NCBI RefSeq assembly: GCF_028279465.1
Contig: NZ_JANQNS010000014.1
Coordinates: forward strand, 184,353-248,352
DNA from: Parasphingopyxis sp.
GTDB taxonomy: Bacteria > Pseudomonadota > Alphaproteobacteria > Sphingomonadales > Sphingomonadaceae
Direction of reading: 5' to 3'
DNA length: 64,000 bases
Both the position numbers and the translations under genes were made by a program. This document shows, piece after piece, positions 36,657 to 44,847 of this stretch (its first letter is position 1; each line of letters opens with the position of its first letter). Under the pieces are notes generated by a model. The model did not search any database, had not been told where the DNA came from, and saw only the letters and a program-made list of their open reading frames with translations.

Positions 36657-37139
36657 ATGACAGCAAAGAACAGGATCTGCCTCTGGTATGACGGAGATGC
36701 GGAGGAAGCCGCCCGCTTCTACGCCGAGACGTTCCCCAACAGCGCAGTCGGCCGGGTGACGCGGGCACCGGGCGACTATCCGTCGGGCGAGGAAGGTGAT
36801 GTCATCACCGTCGATTTCACCGTGCTCGGCATCCCCTGCCTTAGCCTTAACGGGGGATCGACGTTCACACATAGCAAGGCTTTTTCCTTTCAGGTCGCGA
36901 CCGAGACGCAGGAAGAGACGGACCGCTATTGGAACGCGATCGTCTCCAATGACGGCGCGGAGAGCATGTGCGGCTGGTGCAAGGATAAATGGGGGCTGAG
37001 CTGGCAGATCACGCCGAAGGTGTTGACCGAGGCGCTCTCTCATCCCGATCCGGCGGCCGCCAAGCGCGCTTTCGAGGCCATGATGGAGATGCAGAAAATC
37101 GACATCGCCAAGATCGAGGCGGCGCTGGCAGGCGATTGA
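36657..37139 (+). CDS. PhnB-like VOC-family protein
   Basis: 160-residue PhnB/3-demethylubiquinone-methyltransferase-like member of the VOC superfamily. RICLWYDGDAEEAARFYAETFPNS (about 6-29), LNGGSTFTHSKAFSFQV near 65 and CGWCKDKWGLSWQITPKVL near 105-123 are the family segments. The name methyltransferase is historical; no SAM site is present. It ends the HxlR-divergent operon. Confidence 0.87.
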   Translation: MTAKNRICLWYDGDAEEAARFYAETFPNSAVGRVTRAPGDYPSGEEGDVITVDFTVLGIPCLSLNGGSTFTHSKAFSFQVATETQEETDRYWNAIVSNDGAESMCGWCKDKWGLSWQITPKVLTEALSHPDPAAAKRAFEAMMEMQKIDIAKIEAALAGD

Positions 37140-37269
37140 TCGCCGAAATCGCGGTACGGCACTCGTACAGCCCAGCTTCACATTCTGCCGTTACACCTTC
37201 CCTTGGGTCGCGATCTGGGGCAGCACAACTGGCATTATGCCTTTCTGTGTAGTATATGACTAATACACT

Positions 37270-39501
37270 ATGGCCGAATCCGACGACCCGTTCCGGCGCA
37301 AAAGCTATCAAGAGCGGCATTCGCGGCTGATCGGCCCCTATGCCGACGACCCGGCATTCGACCCCTATTATCGCAGCGATCCACGCCGCCAGCCGGACCC
37401 GCAGCCTGTCGATCCCGATTATCAGGGCTATACCGAATATGCGCGCGAGCCGGATTATGCGGACGAATATGGATATGAGGACTATGGCGACTATCCGCCC
37501 GGGCCCGATTATCCGGAGACCGACGAAGAGCCGCCACGGCGCAAGAAGCGCTGGATCATTCTCAAATGGGGATTCCGCATCGCGCTCGGCCTGTTCGCGC
37601 TGCTGCTGCTCTGGCTGATCGTCTTCGCGCCGATTTCGCGCACCGCCGAGCCGCTCGTCCCCCCGCCGATGGTGCTGACGGCCTCGAACGGTAATCCGAT
37701 TGCGCGAATGGGCCCGGTGATGGACCGCCCGGTCGAGATGGCCGAGCTGCCGCCCTATGTGCGCGAGGCCTTCCTCTCCATCGAAGACCGGCGGTTCGAC
37801 GATCATTGGGGCATCGACCCACGCGGCATCGCCCGGGCGCTATGGACCAACCTCACATCCGATGCGCGCCATGGCGGGAGCACGATCACGCAGCAGCTCG
37901 CCAAGCTCACCTATCTCAGCTCGGACCAGACGCTGTTCCGCAAGGCGCAGGAGGTGCCGATCGCGCTGTGGCTCGAAATCTGGCTGAGCAAGGATGAGAT
38001 ATTGGAGCGCTATCTCTCCAACGCTTATTTCGGCGACAATGTCTATGGCTTGCGCGCGGCGTCGCTCCACTATTTCTACCGGCATCCCGAAAACCTGACG
38101 CTGAGCCAGGCGACGATGCTCGCAGGACTGGTGCGCGCGCCGTCCCGGCTGGCCCCGACGACCAATCTGGAAGGCGCGCAGGAGCGCCAGCGCGTGGTGA
38201 TCGCCGCCATGGTGGACGCCGGCTATCTTGCGCCCGAGGAGGCCAGCGAGATCCCGCTTGCGACCGTTGATCACCGCCCGCCGCCGCCCATGCCGCGCGG
38301 CAGCCATTTTGCCGAATGGGTCATCGAGGAAGCGCGGGCTGCGTATGGCACCGGCTATGAGACCATCGAAGTCGCGACCACGCTCGACTGGGAGCTGCAA
38401 ACGCTGGCCGAACGGGTGACGCGCAGCGGTGCGCCCCCCGGCGCGCAGGTCGCGCTCGTCGCCATGCGCACCAATGGCGAGGTCGTCGCGATGGTCGGCG
38501 GGCGCGATTATGCGACCTCACCGTTCAACCGGGCGACCCAGGCCGAACGCCAGCCGGGTTCGACGTTCAAACTGTTCGTCTATCTGGCCGCGCTGCAAAG
38601 CGGCATGGACCCGGACACGCTGGTCGACGACAGCCCGATCGAGACCGGCGATTATCGCCCCGCCAATGCCGGCGAGCGCTATCGCGGCGAGATCACGCTG
38701 CGCGAGGCTTTTGCCCATTCGAGCAATGTCGTCGCCGTGCGGCTCTACCGGCAGCTCGGCAGCGAGGCGATCGCCGAAGCCGCGCGCACACTGGGCTTAG
38801 AGCGCGAATTTCCGGCCAATGCCAGCGTCGCGCTCGGCAGCGGCGAGATGACGCTGATAGAGCTCGTCACCGCCTATGCGTCGGTCGCCAATGGCGACGT
38901 GCCGGTCGAGCCGCATGGGCTCGATCGCGGCCGCCGCGGCTTTTTCGAATGGCTGCTCGATACACGGCCCGTGATCGGCAGCCGCCATCGCGATCAGCTG
39001 CTGGAAATGCTCGAAGCCGTGATCGGTGAAGGCACAGGCACCGCAGCGCGGCTCAACATTCCGGCTTTCGGGAAAACGGGCACCACGCAGAACGCCCGCG
39101 ATGCCGTGTTTGTCGGGTTTGCGGGCGATCTCGTCGTCGGCGTATGGATCGGCAATGACGATAACAGCCCGCTTGGCAATGCAAGCGGCGGCGGCGCGCC
39201 GGCGCGGATCTGGCGCGCCTTTATGGGCGAAGCGATACCCGGCACGGTCCCCCGCCCTGCCCCGCGTCGCGCGGCGGTGCCCGCGGAAGAGGAACCCGCG
39301 CTCGACAAGCCGGAAATCTCGATCGAACCCGATGGCAGCATCGCCATCGACGCCGGGATTGCCGATGCCCGCATCACCATCGAGGGCGATCGCGTGGCCG
39401 TGGAACCGGGCGAGGAAACGCGCCGGCGGCTCGACGAACTGGAGCGGGTCGGCGATCAGTTCGAACGCACGGGCGAGGAAACCGAACAGTCCGGCCGGTA
39501 A
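37270..39501 (+). CDS. Class A penicillin-binding protein (PBP1-type)
   Basis: 743-residue bifunctional peptidoglycan synthase. A cytoplasmic tail of about 92 residues rich in Tyr, Asp and Pro precedes the transmembrane helix (about 96-118). Glycosyltransferase GT51 domain (about 145-310) shows EDRRFDDHWG with catalytic Glu, GGSTITQQLAK and the later LVRAPSRLAP. Transpeptidase domain (about 370-650): catalytic Ser in PGSTFK near 431, SSN near 485 and KTGTTQ near 602. After this is an extended acidic tail. The start ATG 37270 begins the Tyr-rich tail. Confidence 0.93.
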   Translation: MAESDDPFRRKSYQERHSRLIGPYADDPAFDPYYRSDPRRQPDPQPVDPDYQGYTEYAREPDYADEYGYEDYGDYPPGPDYPETDEEPPRRKKRWIILKWGFRIALGLFALLLLWLIVFAPISRTAEPLVPPPMVLTASNGNPIARMGPVMDRPVEMAELPPYVREAFLSIEDRRFDDHWGIDPRGIARALWTNLTSDARHGGSTITQQLAKLTYLSSDQTLFRKAQEVPIALWLEIWLSKDEILERYLSNAYFGDNVYGLRAASLHYFYRHPENLTLSQATMLAGLVRAPSRLAPTTNLEGAQERQRVVIAAMVDAGYLAPEEASEIPLATVDHRPPPPMPRGSHFAEWVIEEARAAYGTGYETIEVATTLDWELQTLAERVTRSGAPPGAQVALVAMRTNGEVVAMVGGRDYATSPFNRATQAERQPGSTFKLFVYLAALQSGMDPDTLVDDSPIETGDYRPANAGERYRGEITLREAFAHSSNVVAVRLYRQLGSEAIAEAARTLGLEREFPANASVALGSGEMTLIELVTAYASVANGDVPVEPHGLDRGRRGFFEWLLDTRPVIGSRHRDQLLEMLEAVIGEGTGTAARLNIPAFGKTGTTQNARDAVFVGFAGDLVVGVWIGNDDNSPLGNASGGGAPARIWRAFMGEAIPGTVPRPAPRRAAVPAEEEPALDKPEISIEPDGSIAIDAGIADARITIEGDRVAVEPGEETRRRLDELERVGDQFERTGEETEQSGR

Positions 39502-39581
39502 TCCTGCTGCAATCATTCCGGTGCAGAGCATATTGCTCTAGGCTCGTCGCAATACGGGCAAAGCTATGGAGGGACGCAACA

Positions 39582-40211
39582 ATGGCCGGACTCACATTCT
39601 ACACCAATCCCATGTCGCGCGGGCAGATCGTCCGCTGGATGCTCGAAGAGGTCGGCGTGCCCTATGAGCAGGTGCTGCTCGAATATGGCACGACGATGAA
39701 GGGCGACGATTATCTCGCGGTCAATCCCATGGGGAAAGTCCCGGCAATCCGGCATGACGGCAAGGTGGTGACCGAATGCGCGGCGATCTGCGCCTATCTT
39801 GCCGACGCCTTTCCCGAAGCCGAGTTGGCGCCGAAGGACGATGCGGAGCGCGCGGATTATTATCGCTGGATGTTCTTCGCCTCCGGTCCGGTCGAACAGG
39901 CGATCACCAACCGGAATTTCGGATTCAAAACCGATGACGAGCAGGAGCGCATGGCCGGCTATGGCAATTACGACCTCGCGGTGGCCGCGCTTGGAACGGC
40001 GGTAACCGGGCGCGACTATATTTGCGGAGACCGGTTTACCGCCGCCGATGTCTATGTCGGATCGCAGATCGATTGGGGCATACAGTTCGAAACACTGCCA
40101 AAGACGCCCGCCTTCGAAGCTTATGCCGCGCGGTTGCGGGAACGCGATGCCTATAAGAGCGCGAAGGCGATCGACGCCGCCCTGATGCCGGAACAACCGG
40201 CAGCCGGCTAG
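39582..40211 (+). CDS. Glutathione S-transferase family protein
   Basis: 209-residue GST. LTFYTNPMSRGQIVRWMLEEVGVPYE (3-28) and NPMGKVPAIRHDGKVVTECAAICAYLAD (47-74) form the thioredoxin-like half; FTAADVYVGSQIDWG near 150 is the conserved N-capping segment of the helical half. The serine in MSRGQ occupies the catalytic position. Monocistronic downstream of the penicillin-binding protein with a 80-bp gap. Confidence 0.9.
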   Translation: MAGLTFYTNPMSRGQIVRWMLEEVGVPYEQVLLEYGTTMKGDDYLAVNPMGKVPAIRHDGKVVTECAAICAYLADAFPEAELAPKDDAERADYYRWMFFASGPVEQAITNRNFGFKTDDEQERMAGYGNYDLAVAALGTAVTGRDYICGDRFTAADVYVGSQIDWGIQFETLPKTPAFEAYAARLRERDAYKSAKAIDAALMPEQPAAG

Positions 40212-40236
40212 AAAAGACCCCGTTCCCAAAGACAAA

Positions 40237-40271
40237 GTCCGCTCTCTCCAGGAGGCTGTGAGAGAGCGGAC
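40237..40271 (-). terminator. Hairpin 1, minus-strand terminator-like
   Basis: An 11-bp perfect stem (GTCCGCTCTCT / AGAGAGCGGAC) with a 13-nt loop. On the minus strand it is followed by TTTGTCTTT, a broken T-run; the plus-side flank is GC-rich. It would stop transcription running leftward after the second hairpin or from the region between them. Confidence 0.5.
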
Positions 40272-40440
40272 CGGGTCGCGCACGGGCATATCGGGGTCAA
40301 GGCGAGACGCCCGGCACAGGGTCTTGCAGGCCTTGGGGGTCGGCCCAGGAGCGGCATTGTGTCGGTCTTGCCGCCCTATCCATCTAACGCGCTGGTGCGG
40401 AATTCCCTTCGCGCGCTCGGAAATTACGGTCGTAGGCCCA

Positions 40441-40486
40441 AAAGAAAGGCCCGCTCTCCCACGGGCATCGTGGAGGAGAGCGGGCC
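40441..40486 (-). terminator. Hairpin 2, terminator of the Arg-rich secreted protein gene
   Basis: A 12-bp perfect stem pairs GGCCCGCTCTCC (40448-40459) with GGAGAGCGGGCC (40475-40486). On the minus strand it continues into TTTCTTTT. It follows the stop codon of the minus-strand gene at 40522 by about 35 bases. Confidence 0.7.
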
Positions 40487-40521
40487 AGCTGGAGGACTAT
40501 TCCGGCTGCTATGCGCCGGAC

Positions 40522-41094
40522 TTACCGCCCCCCACGCGATCGACGGTTGACCGTACGCCGTGTCGTGGTCGTCCGCCGAGCTCCATCACCATTGCCGACT
40601 GTCGCGCGGCGCACGCGCGTATTGCCGCGCTCGCGGACCCGGATATTGCGGCCCGCAACGACCTCGCCATCGGCGTTGCGGACCCGCTGTTGCCGGTTGA
40701 ACCCGTTCGGGGTCGCCCGGCCCCGCGCGTCATAAGTATATTCATTGCCGTTATATCCGACGCCCGAGCCCGTCGTGCGGTAGCGGTTTCCGTCGCGCAC
40801 GCGCTCGGCCTCATAGCTGCGCGTATCGCCGTTGAAACGGGTCGTCGTGCCGGAGAATGTGCGGCCCGTATCGGTCCGCTGCGAATTCCGGTTACGCGTG
40901 GCGATCGCCCCGTCTTCCTTGCGGATCAGCGTTGAATCGACCGAACGCGACCCGGCATCACGATCGCGGGTTACGACGCGCTCGCCTTCCACCCGCGGCG
41001 TATCGACGGTGTAGGTGCGTGTCACGGGATCGGCTAACGCCGGAGCCGGCAACAGCATGGCAATCGCAACGGTCGTCAAAAATGTGGGCTTCAT
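40522..41094 (-). CDS. Arg-rich secreted protein, unknown function
   Basis: 190-residue protein with a good signal peptide (MKPTFLTTVAIAMLLPAPALA, cleavage after residue 21). The mature part has short recurring Arg/Asn/Thr/Gly-rich phrases (RTYTVDTPRVEGERVVTRDRD, RNRNSQRTDTGRT, NGNEYTYDARGR) and no cysteine. The last 45 residues are almost all Arg, Thr, Gly, Asn and Ser, giving a strongly basic disordered tail. ATG 41094 follows AGGAGAGTAGGA; a hairpin in the leader abuts this site. Lies downstream of the sigma/anti-sigma-like pair. I recognise no family. Confidence 0.65.
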   Translation of the reverse strand: MKPTFLTTVAIAMLLPAPALADPVTRTYTVDTPRVEGERVVTRDRDAGSRSVDSTLIRKEDGAIATRNRNSQRTDTGRTFSGTTTRFNGDTRSYEAERVRDGNRYRTTGSGVGYNGNEYTYDARGRATPNGFNRQQRVRNADGEVVAGRNIRVRERGNTRVRRATVGNGDGARRTTTTRRTVNRRSRGGR

Positions 41095-41101
41095 TCCTAC
41101 T

Positions 41102-41147
41102 CTCCTAACTGGATACGCGACAGCGTCTCTCGCTGTCTCATCCAGTT
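41102..41147 (-). promoter_or_regulatory. Leader hairpin abutting the Shine-Dalgarno site
   Basis: On the minus strand AACTGGAT (end 41147) pairs with ATCCAGTT (start 41114), enclosing a second 7-bp stem GACAGCG/CGCTGTC with a 5-nt loop. The hairpin ends at 41107 directly against the AGGAG site at 41102-41106 that serves ATG 41094. Such a placement could modulate ribosome access or mRNA stability. Confidence 0.45.
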
Positions 41148-41177
41148 TAACGCGGGAGTGTCGGATTCCCTTCGCGG

Positions 41178-42275
41178 CTATCTGCGACGCGGCGGAACGC
41201 GCGGTCGTGCGGGGCGTTGCGCGCCGTTGCGCCGCTGCGCCGCCCGGGCGCGTTCGGCCGCCCGGGCGGCGCGGATTCTTTGCTGAATGGCGTCCCGGCG
41301 CGCGCTGGTCGCCGCCGGCATGTCGGCCGCCGGAAGCTCGGGACGTATCTGATCAAGCGGCGCCGCTTCGGGTCCGGGCGGCGTATTCTCGATGGTCATC
41401 GAGCGCCGCGCATTGGATGCCGCCGGCGCTTCTGACGCAGCCGGCGCAGTGCGCGAAGGCTGGGTCGCGGCCGGCCGATCGGGCGTATCCGGCGTTGCTG
41501 ATCCGGGGCGTTGCACGGGCGCGTCCAGTCCCCGATCGCGCAGCCGCTCACCGATACGATCCCGGCGCCGCTCGATTATGCGTTCGCGAACGGCCGGCGG
41601 TGCCGCCATGCGTCGCTCGCGCACCTCGCGGAGACGCTGACGCTGCTCAGGCGTCAGCGATTCGATCCGCTGCCGGACCCGTGCGCGCTGTTCGGGGCTT
41701 AACGCACGAACGGGCGCAACCGTCCGCCGCGGCAGGCCTTGTTCCGGGGACACTGTCCCTTCGGCGCGCGCCTGCCGCAAACGTTCGAGCCTTTGCCGTA
41801 CGATCATGGCCCGCCGCACTTGGCGGATCCGCCATCCCGGGCGCTGAGCGACTACCGCTCGCTCGGCCAAAGGCGCATCCATTTCGGCATCCGCCGCAGC
41901 GCGTACCGGTGGCGCAGCAGGTGTAGCCGGCGCTTCGACCGTCTCACGCGGTGCTTCCGGAACGAAAAGCTCGACCACGGGCTTGGTGATGCGGGCAAGT
42001 TCGAACGTGCCGTCACTGACCAGCGCCGCCGCCACCGCGCTCGCCGCCATCAGGCCGCCGCCGATCGCACCCAGAACGATCGGTCGCCGCGCCCGCCTCT
42101 TGCGTGCAGGACGGCGCGTCCGGCGCGCCTGGAACGGCCCTTCTATGGACCGCTGCGGCTGCGCCATCGCCTCGGCCGCAACTCGCTGCGCAAGACCCGC
42201 CGGAACCATGGGATCGCGAGACTTTGCGAGCGCGCTATCGAGTGTTTTATCGGTCATGTGCGGGTCGCCGGTCAT
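41178..42275 (-). CDS. Single-pass membrane protein with LTPEQR repeats, putative anti-sigma/stress sensor
   Basis: 365-residue protein. An N-terminal cytoplasmic part (about 1-64) ends in an Arg-rich stretch, followed by one transmembrane helix (about 65-86, PIVLGAIGGGLMAASAV). The outer part is Pro/Ala-rich with a helical Arg-rich region: LSPEQR (192-197) and LTPEQR (207-212) resemble LTxxQ motifs of CpxP/Spy and DUF3106-type sensors. Its ATG at 42275 overlaps the ECF sigma stop as ATGA, so it is translationally coupled, the usual arrangement for anti-sigma factors. Not matched to a known anti-sigma domain. Confidence 0.65.
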   Translation of the reverse strand: MTGDPHMTDKTLDSALAKSRDPMVPAGLAQRVAAEAMAQPQRSIEGPFQARRTRRPARKRRARRPIVLGAIGGGLMAASAVAAALVSDGTFELARITKPVVELFVPEAPRETVEAPATPAAPPVRAAADAEMDAPLAERAVVAQRPGWRIRQVRRAMIVRQRLERLRQARAEGTVSPEQGLPRRTVAPVRALSPEQRARVRQRIESLTPEQRQRLREVRERRMAAPPAVRERIIERRRDRIGERLRDRGLDAPVQRPGSATPDTPDRPAATQPSRTAPAASEAPAASNARRSMTIENTPPGPEAAPLDQIRPELPAADMPAATSARRDAIQQRIRAARAAERARAAQRRNGAQRPARPRVPPRRR

Positions 42276-42880
42276 GTCAGTTGCTCCACATCGGCGGCGA
42301 GAACGCCTTCGCGCTCGAGTAGCTCGCGCATCTTCTTGCGCGCGCGTACAAGCAGCGATTCCAGCGCCTTCACCTTTACTTCCAGTGCCTGGGCCGACTC
42401 GATGTTCGAAAGACCCTCATAATAGCTGAGCACTAACGCCGCGGCCTGGCGCTCGGGCAGTTCGCGCAGGCACTTGTCGACCGTCTTGCCGATTTCGTCC
42501 GACACCATCGCCGCATCCGCCCGCGGCGTATCGTCCGGCGCTTCGGGCGGCTCTTCCGGCGCGATTCGCTTCGTCTTGCGCAGCCGGTCGAAACACAGAT
42601 TCATGCCGACGCGGCGCAGCCATGCGCCAAGCCCACCGCCATTCGGTTTCCATTGCGGCGCATTGGTCCAAAGCCGGGTGAAAGTCTCCTGCACCACATC
42701 CTCCGCTTCGTGGCCGTCGCCCAGCAGGCGATAGGCGACGCGATAGATGAGAGGCGAATGCCGTTCGACCAGAGCGCCGAAGGCCACAGCGTCGCCGGTC
42801 CGGACGCGCGCCATGAGCGCGCGATCGGTTGGTTCGGCTCCCTCGGGAGCCGCACTCGCCGGTTCCGAATCCGGCGTCAT
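42272..42880 (-). CDS. RNA polymerase ECF-type sigma factor
   Basis: About 202 residues with ECF organisation. Region 2 includes IYRVAYRLLGDGHEAEDVVQETFTRLW and the WLRRVGMNLCFDRLRK segment. Region 4 is LPERQAAALVLSYYEGLSNIESAQAL with the HTH. Start is uncertain: ATG 42880 is chosen, but TTG at 42901 (after GAGGCGC) and TTG at 42928 also remain in frame. It is followed by the coupled Arg-rich membrane protein and divergent from an outer-membrane barrel gene, a likely regulatory target. Confidence 0.88.
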   Translation of the reverse strand: MTPDSEPASAAPEGAEPTDRALMARVRTGDAVAFGALVERHSPLIYRVAYRLLGDGHEAEDVVQETFTRLWTNAPQWKPNGGGLGAWLRRVGMNLCFDRLRKTKRIAPEEPPEAPDDTPRADAAMVSDEIGKTVDKCLRELPERQAAALVLSYYEGLSNIESAQALEVKVKALESLLVRARKKMRELLEREGVLAADVEQLT

Positions 42881-43020
42881 TCGGCTCGGGTCATATTTCA
42901 ACACTGCGCCTCGTATTCCCCCTTTCAACGCGCGAGCGGCATTTTTCCTTCGTTCTGCGCGAAGGTTTTTATGCTGTGCGACGTTAATGGAGCATGTCGA
43001 CGCCGAAAAAGGGGGAATTC

Positions 43021-43893
43021 ATGCGCCTTATCACGCCGTGTACCGCGCTGATGCTCGCAACACTTTCGCACACCGCCCATGCGCAAACCGACGACGATCG
43101 TGATTGGCGCCTCGATATCTCCGGCGGCATCACGACCTTCGCGGGAGACCAAGATCAGCCCTATGTCTCGGCATCGCTGCGCCATTCGTTCGGCGACATC
43201 TATGTCAGCCTTGGCGGCGTTCTGGTGGGCTATGACGGCCCTGCCCCGGCGATCGGCGACACGATACCGGCGACAACCCGCCAGGCGGTGATCGGGATCG
43301 GCTATGAGACCGATGCGCTGGGTATCGACGCTTATGTCGCGTTCGGCGACCGGGATTTCGACAGTATCGACCTCAGAGGCCCGAACGGCACACCGCTGCA
43401 GTTCGAGGCCGATGGCAGCAGCTGGGCGACCGGCGCGGCGATCACCTATCAGGCGCCGCTCGGCGGACGCTGGTTTCTCGCGCCGTTCCTGGCGCTGGAT
43501 TATAGCGAGATCGATACGGTGCAGGCGCTTGTCGGGCCGACCGGCGAGATTGTCGGCCGCCGGGTCGAGGAATCGGGCGTCACGGGTTCAGGCGGCGGCA
43601 CACTGCAATATGCGCTCGGGCAGAATTTCCAGCACAGCCTCGGGCTATATGCCGCCTTTGTCACGACATCCAACGCCGCGTCCACGACCCGGATCGGCGG
43701 CGCAGGATCGGCGGCTAACGCCGCACGGCCGGTCGCAGGTGCCGATGACGGTGACAGCTGGTTCGAATATGGCGCGAGCGCGAGCTTCGGCCTCTCAGAC
43801 GCCATTTTCCTCGACCTCTTCCTATCGCGCACCGCCGGGTTGCGGTTCGGCGACGCGACATCGGCCTCGATCGGACTGTCCTTCGAATTCTAG
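43021..43893 (+). CDS. Outer-membrane beta-barrel protein
   Basis: 290-residue protein with signal peptide (MRLITPCTALMLATLSH, cleavage after AHA near 21). The mature part is rich in alternating aromatic/hydrophobic strands and Gly (YVSASLRHSF, LGGVLVGYDGP, VIGIGYETDALG) and ends SIGLSFEF with the C-terminal phenylalanine of BAM substrates. Start ATG 43021 follows AAAGGGGG; the upstream in-frame ATG at 42994 would bury the signal peptide. Divergent from the ECF sigma gene. Transported substrate is unknown. Confidence 0.82.
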   Translation: MRLITPCTALMLATLSHTAHAQTDDDRDWRLDISGGITTFAGDQDQPYVSASLRHSFGDIYVSLGGVLVGYDGPAPAIGDTIPATTRQAVIGIGYETDALGIDAYVAFGDRDFDSIDLRGPNGTPLQFEADGSSWATGAAITYQAPLGGRWFLAPFLALDYSEIDTVQALVGPTGEIVGRRVEESGVTGSGGGTLQYALGQNFQHSLGLYAAFVTTSNAASTTRIGGAGSAANAARPVAGADDGDSWFEYGASASFGLSDAIFLDLFLSRTAGLRFGDATSASIGLSFEF

Positions 43894-43910
43894 CGTCCGT
43901 TCGGCGCACG

Positions 43911-43943
43911 AAAAAGGCCCGGCAGGTCTCCCCGCCGGGCCTT
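43911..43943 (-). terminator. Terminator of the BI-1 family gene
   Basis: A 10-bp stem pairs AAGGCCCGGC (43914-43923) with GCCGGGCCTT (43934-43943). On the minus strand it runs into TTTTT. It sits between the convergent beta-barrel gene and the BI-1 gene and may act on both, but the T-run favours the minus side. Confidence 0.75.
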
Positions 43944-43968
43944 CGCGTTCTTGCGAAACTTCGTTGTT

Positions 43969-44721
43969 CTATTCGCGGCTGCCCAGGAACTGCAGCAGGA
44001 ACAGGAACATGTTGATGAAGTCGAGATAGAGGTTGAGCGCGCCCATGATGATCGTCTTGCCCATCATGTCCGTGCCTGCGACATGCGCATACATCGACTT
44101 GATCTTCTGCGTGTCATAGGCGGTGAGACCGGCGAACACGAGCACGCCGATGCCGCTGATGACATAGGCCATCGCCGCGGACTGCAGGAAGATGTTGATC
44201 ACCATCGCGACCAGCAGGCCGACAACGCCCATAATCAGGAAGGTACCCCAACCGCTCAGATCCTTTTTCGTCGTGTAGCCCCAAAGGCTAAGGCTGACGA
44301 AGGCCGCCGACGTGGCGAAGAAGGTCTGTGCGATCGATGTTCCTGTGTAGCGCAGGAAGATCGTCGACAGTGAGAGACCCATCACGACCGCAAAGGCCCA
44401 GAAGCAGGCCTGTAGCGCGCCCGTCGACAGGCGATTGAGACCGAAGCTCATCACGAGGATGAAAGCGAGCGGCGAAAGCATGATAACCCAGCTCAAGATA
44501 CCGCCGGACATGATGATCTGGTAGGCAGGCGATTGATCGCCTCCCATCGCAAACGCCATCGCGACGATGCCGGTGAGCAGGATGCCCGAAGCCATATAAT
44601 TATAGACTTTGAGCATGTAGGATCGGAGACCCGCGTCGAACGCGACGTCCCGAGTGCCGGCATCGAGCCCGCCACGGGCTTGGCCCTGAAGGCCGGCATT
44701 CTGGTCGGACCAATTAGCCAT
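43969..44721 (-). CDS. Bax inhibitor-1 / YccA family membrane protein
   Basis: 250-residue integral membrane protein with seven hydrophobic segments. TGILLTGIVAMAFAMG (about 43-58), STIFLRYTGTSIAQTFFATSAAF near 119-141 and GLTAYDTQKIKSMY near 199-212 are characteristic; the last carries the conserved Asp pair region of the BI-1 pH-sensing pore. Ends in NMFLFLLQFLGSRE. YccA-type homologues interact with FtsH or act as Ca2+-leak channels; which applies here is not known. Monocistronic. Confidence 0.92.
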   Translation of the reverse strand: MANWSDQNAGLQGQARGGLDAGTRDVAFDAGLRSYMLKVYNYMASGILLTGIVAMAFAMGGDQSPAYQIIMSGGILSWVIMLSPLAFILVMSFGLNRLSTGALQACFWAFAVVMGLSLSTIFLRYTGTSIAQTFFATSAAFVSLSLWGYTTKKDLSGWGTFLIMGVVGLLVAMVINIFLQSAAMAYVISGIGVLVFAGLTAYDTQKIKSMYAHVAGTDMMGKTIIMGALNLYLDFINMFLFLLQFLGSRE

Positions 44722-44847
44722 GTGAACTATTCTCCTAATGAGATCGGCGCAAAATCACCGATTTCTCGGTAATATCGGTGATTGAGGGCGGTTTTTCAAG
44801 GCGAATCGCCCCTATCGCCGGGATAGAATATCTCTATCAGTATCGCG

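Larger units (their letters stand above)
40212..40521. other. 310-bp intergenic region with two inverted-repeat hairpins
   Basis: No credible gene is seen. Two hairpins share the CCGCTCTC core. The first pairs 40237-40247 (GTCCGCTCTCT) with 40261-40271; the second pairs 40448-40459 (GGCCCGCTCTCC) with 40475-40486. The stretch between them (40272-40447) has no good ORF with a ribosome-binding site and could hold a small RNA. Confidence 0.5.

Noticed and set aside
40258..40935. Plus-strand frame of 225 codons between the GST and the Arg-rich gene
   Set aside because: Arg/Ala/Pro-rich shadow of the minus-strand secreted protein gene; it also crosses two terminator hairpins.
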